Under the pieces are notes generated by a model, which was not told where the DNA came from, searched no databases, and worked only from the letters and a program-made list of their open reading frames with translations. Shown piece by piece: positions 36,325-45,476 of a stretch of DNA of 64,000 nucleotides. Each line of letters begins with the position of its first letter. The stretch's first letter is position 1. This stretch comes from Hydractinia symbiolongicarpus (lineage: Eukaryota > Cnidaria > Hydrozoa > Anthoathecata > Hydractiniidae): contig NC_079887.1 in NCBI RefSeq assembly GCF_029227915.1, positions 10,356,001-10,420,000 on the forward strand, given 5' to 3'. The translations under genes were made by a program, and so were the position numbers.

Positions 36325-37414
36325 AGTATAGACAGACTAATCAACCCGTAAATTTTGATGTTTTAAGGTGTTTTCTAATATTGTCGCTGTAAAATAATAA
36401 TAATAATTATTTAAAAGATTTATATACTTATGAATGTTGTTGTTAGTGTCTCGTTTACTTGCGCCTTGTCTACCTGCACCTCGTTTTTTTCTCTTTTTTA
36501 ATTATACATATAGTTTTGCTTGTATCCTTGCTTAAAGTGATTATTGACAACATGACAATTATTGACTTCAAGTCCACATTGATTTAAAAAGTTGCATTTT
36601 CTAGTGGAAACACCTAAAAGATTGCTAATAAGGCTCTCAGTAAGGAAAAAAAAGCGATGCACTACGACAATATAAAAATTAGATCCAATTATCGACTGCA
36701 CATTTTGAAGTTTAAAATTCCAGACGATATGGTTCCATAATAGCTATGACATTACCTAACAAATAGTTTTTTACTTTGAGGATACTGTAAGGTCTTTAGG
36801 TAAGGTCTTTATGGTTGTTATAATTGCGAAATTTCCTAAGAAGTCTTTATTTTTATGGAATTAAAAAGACACTGTCGAAAATTAAAATAAATGCAGTTTA
36901 TTATGGCATAAAAATTTCACGCAATTACGAAGATATGTAAAAACACAAAGTCGGTTCCAGTGCCGTAAGTCCTGCCAACGTTGTTATCAAATTAATGGTC
37001 TTTTGTTCAGCACAGTGTCGCCTAGAATATGCTACCACATAAAATGCGTTGTTGATTTTTTAGGAGTCTTATAAGCGCTCCTTTTTATTCCCTTATTAAT
37101 GGTAATAATTTTCGCTAGTACTAATTAAGTAAGTCTTTAGCTAAGTAAGACTTTAGCAAGTTCGGAATCAAAAAAAGTAAAAGAACTTTTAGTTAACATT
37201 CACTACCTATGTTCTATTTTTTTTAAAAATTTTTAAATGTCAAAAAAATAAATATGTTGCGTGATTCTCCATTGGTACTAGTTACGTCATCATCATCACA
37301 TACTGCAGCTGTGTCATCGTCACCACTCCCATTCTGATTCATCATCTACCCTCTATCGATATCAATCGAGCTGTCGTGGAAACAAGAAAGCGAAGATTAG
37401 TGTTTTTATACGTA
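36325..37414. other. Intergenic stretch
   Basis: Derlin-2 3' UTR region (AATAATAATAATAATTATTT near 36398) followed by AT-rich sequence without coding signal. The partly repeated string TAAGTAAGTCTTTAGCTAAG near 37125-37150 is low complexity. Confidence 0.6.
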
Positions 37415-37530
37415 CCGTATTTCCTCTAAAGAACGCGCGGCGTTCTTTACAAAATGCAATTTTTAGGTGCGGCGTTCTTCAGAGGGCGGCGTTCTTTGGA
37501 GGGCGGCGTTTATTACAAAACCATGAGTGA
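37415..37530. repeat. Left end of pogo element: inverted repeat plus subterminal repeats
   Basis: After the terminal repeat come GCGGCGTTCTTTACAAAATG, then GCGGCGTTCTTCAGAGG, GCGGCGTTCTTTGGAGG and GCGGCGTTTATTACAAA. These four units of about 17 bp are candidate transposase-binding sites. Confidence 0.85.
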
Positions 37531-37611
37531 GACAAAAAGCAGAAGTTGACGTTAAGTATTTTCTTTAAGATTAAATATAGATAACAAAAGAATTAAACTA
37601 TGAAAAGTCTA

Positions 37612-39036
37612 TTAAACAATGTCAATGTCAATGTCGCTATCTCCGTCCGAGTCTTCGTCGATAACATGAAAGGACTCATAGCTTTCATTTACATCACAAT
37701 CGTAAATTTCAAATGGGTTGTCAGAAGATTGGTCTTCTTCCAATGCCTCAGTTGCTTTTTTCATTAAGGTAGCACCAGATGAACAGGACGATCCTTCTTT
37801 AAAACAATGGATTTGTCCATCCTCTGATCCATCAAGAGCTAAATTTAAACCACACGACTTGAAAGATTTGATAATCGTTTCCGTGCTCAAGCCATTCCAT
37901 GCGTCTAAAACCCATTGCACTAGCTTTCGTCGCGATGGAGGTTTCTGGTTTCCTCCTTTTGTGAACTGTTGAACACCTTCAACCATCCATTCGTTATAAA
38001 GATCGATCATCCGACTCTTAAATGGTTTATTCCATGAGACATCTGGTGCCTGTATATATTTAGTGCAGCCACTGGGAATTATGACATTCTCAATTCTACC
38101 TTTTGACAATTCTTGTTTCACGGAATCCATCATGTGGCATTCAAATGAATCCCAAGCTAACAAGCGTCGATTAAAGGAAAACTTTCCTAAAACTGTATGC
38201 ACATAGTGTAAGGTGAGTTCCTCGTTCATCCATGCATTTTTTGAGGACACAACTACGCATTTATTTTTGAATTCAGTATTTAGTTCTTTGCATTCGCGTT
38301 TTGCACCACCAAAAACAATAAATGGTTTAAATTTACTTCCGTCTGCCTTTGCTGTCAAGCATACAGAAATTCTGACCATTTCATGACCAGTCGATTTAAA
38401 CATAATTTCTCGTTCGCCACGCTGTGACACCGTTGTAGGTGCTGTCATATCCGCCCAAACAGCAGTCTCGTCCATTGCAAGAATCGAACCGGCGTTGAAT
38501 TGGTATTTCTTTGACATTCGGCGGACATGTACTACATACTGCACCAACCTGTCCACAAGATACGCTGGATCCTTTTGAACTGTTGTCGTTCTACGACGTA
38601 ATGAAAGACAATTTCGTTTCATGAACTTTTCCAACCAACCTCGACTAGCCTGGAAACTATTTTTTACAACAGTGTCCTCTCCAGCTTTTTCATCGTGCAT
38701 TGCTTTTGCTTTTCTCATTATCAGTTTTCTCGAAACACGCAAAGAATTAGCTCTCCTATCATGTATCCATTCGAGCAGATCTTCTTGTAAATCAAGATTC
38801 TTGATTTTGCAACCTCCTCTTTCTAGTTTGAATCTTTTCGCTGCTCCTTGTTTCAACTTCTCCACATTAGCTCTCCATTCTCTTACTCTTTTTTCATCGA
38901 CACCGTACTTTCTTCCTGCTTCGCGATTTGATGTACTAATTGCGTGATCAACAACTGTTGTCTTAAATTCAAAGGTAAAGCTTCTTCTTTTTTCCCCTTT
39001 ATGGGATATTAACTGCTTCTCCTCGTTGTGCGACAT
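37612..39036 (-). CDS. pogo/Tigger-family DDD transposase (full length)
   Basis: Catalyses cut-and-paste transposition. The single 474-codon frame has no break. Domains: N-terminal helix-turn-helix of the pipsqueak/Brinker kind at about 20-62 (HAISTSNREAGRKYGVDEKR); CENP-B-type helix-turn-helix at about 80-150 (LLEWIHDRRANSLRVSRKLI; SRGWLEKFMKRNCLSLRRRT); DDE_1 catalytic core. The acidic triad is D189 (AMDETAVW), D296 (LLAWDSFECHMM) and D332 (QAPDVSWNKPFKSRM), a spacing of 36 between the second and third, close to pogo DD35D. The acidic C-tail (DEDSDGDSDIDIDI) is common in domesticated and active pogo proteins. The start ATG at 39034-39036 lies upstream of the first helix-turn-helix. It is more likely an active transposase than a host gene, because it sits between matching ends. 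Confidence 0.93.
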   Translation of the reverse strand: MSHNEEKQLISHKGEKRRSFTFEFKTTVVDHAISTSNREAGRKYGVDEKRVREWRANVEKLKQGAAKRFKLERGGCKIKNLDLQEDLLEWIHDRRANSLRVSRKLIMRKAKAMHDEKAGEDTVVKNSFQASRGWLEKFMKRNCLSLRRRTTTVQKDPAYLVDRLVQYVVHVRRMSKKYQFNAGSILAMDETAVWADMTAPTTVSQRGEREIMFKSTGHEMVRISVCLTAKADGSKFKPFIVFGGAKRECKELNTEFKNKCVVVSSKNAWMNEELTLHYVHTVLGKFSFNRRLLAWDSFECHMMDSVKQELSKGRIENVIIPSGCTKYIQAPDVSWNKPFKSRMIDLYNEWMVEGVQQFTKGGNQKPPSRRKLVQWVLDAWNGLSTETIIKSFKSCGLNLALDGSEDGQIHCFKEGSSCSSGATLMKKATEALEEDQSSDNPFEIYDCDVNESYESFHVIDEDSDGDSDIDIDIV

Positions 39037-39280
39037 TTTTCTAATGAACTTTCACTTACAAACATAAAAGTGTGTAAGGTTGATATATACAGATTGGGAG
39101 CAATTATCTTGTAGTATTGTTTACTGGTGTCAACTTTTTCTTTAAACACTATTAACAATCCAAGGGAGTGTTATTTTCGACGAGATCAAAAGCGCGGAAA
39201 ATGATTTTGAATAGAATTTTTTCTCTATAAGAAAAAGTTCTATTTTTATCAATCGTTGATTGCACGCTCACACGAAATAT

Positions 39281-39787
39281 ATGATAGCTACACGTGGAAG
39301 TCAGAGATTTGAGAAGAACATGGCTCGAGTGATTCCTAAAACATTTGAAATGTATTTCATCATTAAATTCTCTACAAATATTCGCGGACATCATGTTTAT
39401 AAAAATATATGGACACCCATTATAGGAGAATCTTTGGTTTGCAAAGAAGACAAGAGAGTAGAGGCTCAAGAACTGGACAAGAATGCAATTGGAACGTACA
39501 AACTCATGGACGGCAACGAAACCTTAGTGGGACATTTGCCAATAGAGTTGTCAAAGCTGATATCGTTTTTTATTGAAATTGGAGATAATCATGTAAATGC
39601 GACAGTTACTGGGAAACGAAAACGAGAGATTGGTTTGAGTGTACCTGCAAAGTTCATTTGTTTTACATCCAGCAAAAGTTATGCTAAAATTCTTCACGGT
39701 GAACTGTTAAAGCGTAAAACTAAATATTCGTATTTGTCATTAGATGTAGAAGAATTTTGTGAAAGAAAACAGATCAAATTCATATAA
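39281..39787 (+). CDS. HIRAN-like accessory protein encoded in the pogo element
   Basis: Open frame of 169 codons between the transposase gene and the right end, on the opposite strand. The core ESLVCKEDKRVEAQELDKNA, then ETLVGHLPIELSKLISFFIE and VNATVTGKRKREIGLSVP, fits the HIRAN pattern: a (D)KNAI block, then VGHLP, then a hydrophobic helix and a basic beta strand. HIRAN domains of Rad5/HLTF bind free 3' DNA ends. The ATG at 39281 is the first in frame; that at 39320 (ACATGG) has better context. I believe similar short proteins are frequent in cnidarian genomes, but the link to transposition here is inferred from position inside the terminal repeats. It could be a captured host gene or serve in end processing or host interaction. 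Confidence 0.6.
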   Translation: MIATRGSQRFEKNMARVIPKTFEMYFIIKFSTNIRGHHVYKNIWTPIIGESLVCKEDKRVEAQELDKNAIGTYKLMDGNETLVGHLPIELSKLISFFIEIGDNHVNATVTGKRKREIGLSVPAKFICFTSSKSYAKILHGELLKRKTKYSYLSLDVEEFCERKQIKFI

Positions 39788-39837
39788 ATACCAACTTTTT
39801 TTACTTTCCCTATTAAAATGGTTTTTTTCTAAAAAAC

Positions 39838-39993
39838 GCCGCATCTAAGGTGCGGCGTTCTTTGGAGGGCGGCGTTCTTTGGAGGGCGGCATTCTTTAGA
39901 GGGAGGCGTTTATTACAAATTTTCATATAGAAGTGCGGCGTTCTTTGGAGGGCGGCGTTCTTTAGAGGGCGGCGTTCTTTAGAGGAAATACGG
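39838..39993. repeat. Right end of pogo element: subterminal repeats plus inverted repeat
   Basis: About seven units of GCGGCGTTCTTTGGAGG or the variant GCGGCGTTCTTTAGAGG, one altered to GAGGCGTTTATTACAAA, lead into the terminal GAGGAAATACGG. The units point the same way as those at the left end instead of being mirrored. Confidence 0.85.
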
Positions 39994-39999
39994 TCAGTA

Positions 40000-40389
40000 T
40001 TATTATATATCGATAAATTGGTCTAGTCGTGGAAATTTATTAGACGAGTTATAAGCACAAAGAGGATGAGTTATTGGAATGTTCTTATGAAAAAGATAAT
40101 GGATTATTTTCTATTAACATATTCAAGCCAGTTTCTCTTGCTGAAGATGTAATGAAATGCAACCTATGGAGATAAGCCTAATCACAAAGATTTTTTTGGG
40201 GCAAAATTCACAGTCAAAATTCGTGGGAGGTATTACAAAATAAAACCCTCTCGCTCAAGATGGACTTGAAGTACCCCAAGCTCGTCACCAGGGGACGAAT
40301 TTGGAAGTACTCTGCGAGATAACGATGGTTGGGGCATCACATTATTTATCTTCTTCTAGTTCGATACGAATCATAAAGGAGCTGCATAT
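40000..40389. other. Short gene-free stretch between transposons
   Basis: No coding signal or repeat recognised. It ends at the TTAC-like 3' tail of the LINE that follows on the minus strand. Confidence 0.5.
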
Positions 40390-40685
40390 TGTAAGTAGGT
40401 AAGTAAGTTATATTTGCCATCATTATAAAATCGTTAAAAATATTTACAGAGAAAAAGAAATTGAAAACAAATAAATAAAATAATAAACTATATATAATAT
40501 TAAAATGTATCATAAAAAATATAAAATAAAATTAAATGCAATTTTCCTGAGTGTTGATATGTTTGATGGCTGGATAACACAAAACAAGCCAAGGCGAGAT
40601 TTCCATTGTGGTCCATTTCTACCCTTATAGAAAAAAAAAGATAAGCAAAACGAAAACGAAAGGATTATCAAAAGATCATATGAAT

Positions 40686-43600
40686 TTAATTCACAAAATC
40701 ATCTGAGTCCCTTCTCGTTATAACATCAAAATAGTGCTTTTTTAGGTTGTGTTTAAAACTGTTTGTAGTACTAGATCTTTTAAGACCCTCAGGAAGAGTA
40801 TTCCATAAGGAGGGTCCAAGGTAGGAAAGACACTGTTGACCTTGGGATGTTTTTACACAAGATTGTTCAAGCCTCTGGAATGATGAACGAGTCGAAGCTC
40901 TTCTATGACTTGATGGAATAAATACATCAGACATGTACATTTTTTCTGAAAAAATTTATATGCATGATTGTTTACGCATACTTTAAACCTTTCGCCAACT
41001 GGTAGCCAATTTATTTCCTTAAAATCCGTAGCACCTACATGTGATCTGCTACTTTTTTGTAAACAGAAGCGAACACATTTGTTTTGAGCAACCTGGAGCT
41101 TCTTTTTTAAAACTTTTGTCAGGTTTGGATACCACACAGTACTGGCATAGTCGAAATGTGGTTGAATTAAAGAGTTACAAAGAAGTCGTCGCAGATCCTT
41201 GTTCAAAAATGAGCTTTGACGATAAAGAAATTTAATTTTGCCATTAATTTTGTTAATCACATGTAAGGCCATTGACTCACCAGACAGCGATTGGTCAAAG
41301 ATGCAACCAAGATATTCAACTTTCGTATGCTGCTTGATTTCTACTCCATTGTAGGAAATATTAAGTTTTTCTGCTTTCTTAATTTTTCCCCTGGAGGCAA
41401 AAAGAATAGACTTAGTTTTATCTTCACCAAAGTGTATGCTGAGTTTGTTGTCCACAAACCAATCACATAAATTACTGAAGTCTGTATTAAGAGCATTTTC
41501 CATCTCAGTTATGTCTTTGTGTTGAAATAAGAGACATGAATCATCTGCGTAGAGAAAAAGATCACATTGTACTAAAGCTTGTGGCATATCGTTTACATAA
41601 AGTAAGAACAGAAGTGGACCCAAGATAGAACCTTGGGGAACACCACATTCCAGTTTACCTGGATTAGATGATAAGTTATCTATTGACACACAAAATGTTC
41701 TGTTTGCAAGGTAAGACCTGAACCAAAGAATTACTTCATTTGAAAATCCAAGAGTTCCTAATTTTTCCAAAAGTATGGAGTGGTTGATGGCATCGAAAGC
41801 TTTTTGTAGGTCAATGAGGATCATACCAGACAGCAAGCCTGCAGCAAAACCTTTTGAAATTTTGTCATGTATATATGATAGACAAAAATCTGTTGAATGA
41901 CAGCTTCTAAAGCCAGACTGAAATTTAAATAATATATTGTTTTCGTCTAAGAAAGCTTGTGTTTGGTTATGGACCACTCTTTCAATAATTTTAGAAAAAA
42001 GAGGAAGCAAAGATATAGGGCGGTAATTCTTTGGATCAGTTCTTGATCCCTTCTTATATAGTGGCTTAAGTTTAGCTATCTTACATTCACTAGGGAAAGA
42101 TGACATTGAGATAGAAAGATTACATAATTGAGTTATTGGTCTGCAGAGAACATCAGCACCATCCTTCAAGAAAATTCCAGATATAGTATCAAGTCCTGGT
42201 GCTTTTGTTGTACTAGTATCATTCAGCAAATTCAGCACATCTTCTTCTAAGACTTGCTGAAAATTGAATATCTTGTTTCCAATGTTTAGTGATTTGTAAT
42301 ATGAGATGACAGCATTTATCCCAACTCTATTTGAGGGCTTAGGAAGATTTTGAAGCAGCCCATCTGCTAGACCAGAGAAAAAGTTCTTAAATATCTCTAG
42401 TTTTGATTTTGTATCAAAATGTAAGGCATCCTCATCCTTTAGACAGTAGTTCGGATCTGCCTTCTTTGAGTTGTCAAGTCCCATAGACTTTAGAGTCTTC
42501 CATAGTTCCTTAGGCTTGCCTGTGTTATCTGTTATTTTGTTTTTATAGTATTCTTTTTTCTTTTATTGATCAAATTTTGCACATTACTTTTTGCTTCATT
42601 CCAGAGGTCAGAATCAATTTGTAATTTTGACTTCTTAAACTTTTTAAAAAGTTTATCTCTAGTAGCAATCTTGTCTGCAATCTCACCATCAAACCATTCC
42701 TGGGAGTTGCATTTAATTCTGGCCTCTTTAGTAGGTGCTATAGTATCTATTACTGACATTAGTTTTGTCAAAAAATCAGAGTAGGCCAGATCAATGTCCG
42801 TGAACTCATTATAATTTGGAAAGTTTGTATCCCTTAGGAGACCCTGATACTGTTCCTTTGTGTAGTTTTTAAAAGATCGAAATTTGATATGTTTGTGGGT
42901 ATTAAACTTGACTTTTTTTACTTTTCTGGTGCAGAAAATCATTTGGTGATCTGATAGTCCAACATTTAAAACTCCACTTTGAGAAACTTTACCAACACAA
43001 TTTGTTAAAAAGTGGTCAATAACTGTTGCACAATCAATTGTTTAAGGCCATAAAGCGAACAAAATTCTACATATTGCTTTTGCAATCCAGAGACATGATC
43101 ACTCTTAAGTGCTGTCTTATTCATTTTAAAAATACTTCTACCATTACAAAGAGTATTGATATTAAAGTCTCCCAAGAGATAGAATTCTTTCTCATCAAAA
43201 TCTAATGTAGTAAATTCATCTGAAATATTATTGACAAAATTATTTTGATCTGGTGGTCTGTAAAACACTCCAACAGTGAAAGGCTTTGTTTTAGGAAATA
43301 AAACATCAAACATGACACATTCCAAATTTTCTGAAAGTCGCTTATGAGAATTGTAACAAATATCATTTCTAATAAAGCAAGCAACACCTCCTCCATGCCT
43401 GTTTCTGTCACATCTAAGGAGGTTATAGCCTTCAATAGATACCTCAGAATCTGTTACAGTATTATCTAGTTTAGATTCTGTTATACCAATAATAGCTATT
43501 TTAGTTGAGAACGCTATTGCCCTAAGTTCATCAATTTTAGGTAAAAGCGAATTAATGTTGACATGAGCCATATGAAACCCTCGCTTCTTGAACACGTTCC

Positions 43601-43940
43601 AGTCCTCATTCACAGTTGTCATATCCACAGGAGGGCCAGGGTTTAGACTTATGTCACCAGAAAGAAGAATCAATGAACAAAGATAGTTTGTCTGGTTTTT
43701 CCTGCTTAAAACAAGAAAAGACAACATATAGTACTTGATGTTAGTTTCTAAGTTCTTATTAGTAATTTCGTTACAAAGAGCTACAGATTCAGGCACGAAG
43801 AAAGATGATTTGTTACAACGCTCAAGTTTGGAGTATTTACAAACTTCATTGTGATAACTATGTACAACAAGTGTAACTATGGCAATTTGAAAGAAACAAC
43901 CAGCTGATGCAAGCAATAAGTTTCTCTTTCTACAGCTCAT
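40686..43940 (-). pseudogene. LINE-B ORF2: 2A-like leader, endonuclease and reverse transcriptase, with three lesions
   Basis: The N-terminal hydrophobic leader runs through SAGCFFQIAIVTLVVHSYH. Residues 95-103 are GDISLNPGP, a 2A-like ribosome-skipping motif. The endonuclease starts with MAHVNINSLLPKIDELRA, ITESKLD, GGGVACFIR and LLGDFNI. A small deletion with frameshift near 43025-43045 removes the piece between LKQLI and ATVIDHFLTN. LSDHQMIFCTRK follows at about 42960. A one-base A loss near 42560 separates the linker from the reverse transcriptase (42484-40853: TTKAPGLDTISGIFLKDGA, NYRPISLLPLFSKIIE, GMILIDLQKAFDAINHSI, CGVPQGSILGPLLFLLYVND, YADD). Another A-run loss near 40945 shifts the C-terminal tail (LGPSLWNTLPEGLK). 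Confidence 0.9.
43632..43658 (-). other. 2A-like motif GDISLNPGP
   Basis: It matches the invariant NPGP and the preceding D-I of 2A peptides, with S in place of the usual E two residues after D. It sits between a hydrophobic leader and the endonuclease, as reported for some CR1-clade and other APE-type LINEs. Skipping would fall between G102 and P103. Confidence 0.7.
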
Positions 43941-43957
43941 AACTTTAAGAAAGTTAA

Positions 43958-44410
43958 CTATGATGAAGACGAAAAATATAAAAATATTTTCAGGAATGTA
44001 GATGTTTGCATAGTTATTGGCCAGTTCTTTCTGCAGGTTAATACTGTTTTTTCTCCTTTCAAACCGTCAAAGGTTTGATTATAAATATAAAAAGGTGAGA
44101 ATAATAATTTATGAACAGGTAAAATTGTCTTACTATTTAATATAGTGCTATTTACAAATTCAGGCTTAATATTTTCAAAAATTGAAATTGAACAGTTAAT
44201 AAAAAACAAACAGAAAATTATGTTAAAAAATAAATGAAAATTAAAAATTTTGGTTTGCGTTTTCCTTTTACCTTGTGTTAATTTATCACGAAACAAGTTG
44301 TTAAGTTCCGTATTACTTGTCGTTGTTGGTACCTTTTTACGAGTAGGTTCACTAGTTTTTCGTTTCACAGTTTTTAGTTTTGCTGTTTTTTCGCGTTTCT
44401 TTTTCAGCAT
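43958..44410 (-). CDS. LINE-B middle ORF, lysine-rich with hydrophobic segment
   Basis: 150-aa frame whose ATG overlaps the ORF1 stop in the string ATGCTGA. The first 50 residues are basic (MLKKKREKTAKLKTVKRKTS; RDKLTQGKRKTQTK). A hydrophobic stretch follows (FHLFFNIIFCLFFINC). I recognise no domain. It may be a separate small protein, or the out-of-frame start of ORF2, whose ATG lies 18 bases beyond its stop in another frame. Confidence 0.45.
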   Translation of the reverse strand: MLKKKREKTAKLKTVKRKTSEPTRKKVPTTTSNTELNNLFRDKLTQGKRKTQTKIFNFHLFFNIIFCLFFINCSISIFENIKPEFVNSTILNSKTILPVHKLLFSPFYIYNQTFDGLKGEKTVLTCRKNWPITMQTSTFLKIFLYFSSSS

Positions 44411-45195
44411 TTTTCGTATCTAATAGGAATTTCAGTTTGTGCACTTACTGGAGGTTGATGAACATAATCACATTCATGAAATATAAATGGTATTTTGGTT
44501 GTATTGTTCATCTTTTTACAGTTATGTTCACTAGTGCAAACATTTATCCTACTAGCGTTTATCTTGATGGCCGAAGTAATAGATAAGGCCAACTTTTCAT
44601 TACCTTTCTTGACTAGATGTAAGCAATCCCCATAGTACAGAGACATATTTAGAGTATTGTCTCTACATACCCAATCCGTTTCTGGCATTAAAAACTCAAG
44701 GTTTTTCTTTGTACAAATTTTACTCAAAGAACAGTTGACATCATCTATTTTTCTCCATAAGTTAGAAATATGGAAATCACGAGGTAGAATTCCACACACA
44801 ATAATCCTCAAGTTTGCTTTTTTCTTACGAAGCGCGATACCTATAGATGTTACACCATCCGCAATGTCTTTAGGTACACTGTTATGTAGGTTGTTGGTAC
44901 CACAAAGAATGACTACAGTCTTACAGGATGATGGAAGGTTGGTATTTAAAGCTCGCCATAATACATTTTCTACCTTGTCCCCACCAATACCAAGGTTGGT
45001 GGTATTGAGTGGTGTGAAGTAGTTGTCCCATACAGCATTGTACCTTGACAAATTAGACACAAGGGAGTCACCAATTAAAATTACTTCGGGTTTACGACTC
45101 TTCAAAATTTCATTCAGCTTTACGTGAGTTTTATACCAGGTTGGTCTATTTTCTCGTCGAGCTGGTATTTCACATTTAGATTTGAAAGCAGACAT
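44404..45195 (-). CDS. LINE-B ORF1: SGNH/GDSL esterase-type protein
   Basis: 263-aa intact frame. The SGNH hydrolase blocks are in order: block I VILIGDSLVSNLSR (nucleophile S44), block II LGIGGDKVENV (G70), block III VILCGTNNLHNS (N101 or N102), block V YYGDCLHLVKKGNEKL (D190 and H193). The family hydrolyses acyl esters. Esterase ORF1 proteins are known in part of the CR1 clade, where they are thought to bind membranes or lipids and form trimers with the LINE RNA. All catalytic residues appear present. Only about 220 bp upstream is the shared LINE 5' motif. It is more likely an element protein than a host gene because ORF2 follows directly. Confidence 0.85.
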   Translation of the reverse strand: MSAFKSKCEIPARRENRPTWYKTHVKLNEILKSRKPEVILIGDSLVSNLSRYNAVWDNYFTPLNTTNLGIGGDKVENVLWRALNTNLPSSCKTVVILCGTNNLHNSVPKDIADGVTSIGIALRKKKANLRIIVCGILPRDFHISNLWRKIDDVNCSLSKICTKKNLEFLMPETDWVCRDNTLNMSLYYGDCLHLVKKGNEKLALSITSAIKINASRINVCTSEHNCKKMNNTTKIPFIFHECDYVHQPPVSAQTEIPIRYEKC

Positions 45196-45410
45196 AGTTT
45201 AAGGACAAAGCTCACCAATTCAACTCTAACCAAAACTTCACAGCAAATGTTAATAAGCTGGTAGGGCTGATTACCGGTTACAGCCTTTCCGGTTATAATT
45301 TCTCACTTTCACAGCAAGTGTTAAACTGGTAGGGCTGGTTTACCGGATTGGTACAGCCTTCACGTGCTGTCTTATATACCTTTTGACTCTCTTTGTTAGT
45401 TATACTTTTC

Positions 45411-45476
45411 CCTTAAACTTAGGGACCTTAAACTCAGGGACCTTAAACTCAGGGACCTAGGAATAGTGTGAGTTTT
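45411..45476 (-). repeat. LINE-B 5'-end motif with three GGTCCCTGAGTTTAA units
   Basis: Minus strand: AACTCACACTATTCCTAGGT followed by CCCTGAGTTTAAGGT units. It matches the 5' end of LINE-A (14337-14390), which has two units. Its terminal position suggests an internal promoter element. Confidence 0.75.

Larger units (their letters stand above)
37415..39993. mobile_element. Two-gene pogo/Tigger-type DNA transposon, apparently intact
   Basis: The termini are perfect 22-bp inverted repeats (CCGTATTTCCTCTAAAGAAC then GC) at 37415-37436 and 39972-39993. The left end is preceded by TA; the right is followed by TC, so one target base may have mutated. Inside are a 474-aa transposase (minus) and a divergent 169-aa HIRAN-like ORF (plus) about 245 bp apart. 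Both ends carry arrays of GCGGCGTTCTTTGGAGG. Length is 2.58 kb. The intact frames and perfect ends argue for recent activity. Confidence 0.9.
40390..45476 (-). mobile_element. Near full-length CR1-like LINE (LINE-B) with esterase ORF1 and 2A-like motif
   Basis: Minus-strand order: 5' UTR with three AGGTCCCTGAGTTTAAG units (45476-45196), esterase ORF1 (45195-44404), a basic/hydrophobic ORF (44410-43958), and ORF2 with 2A-like motif, endonuclease and reverse transcriptase (43940-40686). The 3' tail reads AACTTACTTACCTACTTAC near 40410-40390. At about 5.1 kb this is close to complete length. ORF2 has one internal deletion and at least two one-base losses in A runs, so this copy is probably dead but young. 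Confidence 0.87.

Noticed and set aside
39152-39469. 105-aa minus-strand frame overlapping the HIRAN-like ORF
   Set aside because: No motif; it is the shadow of the longer plus-strand frame that has recognisable HIRAN-like blocks.
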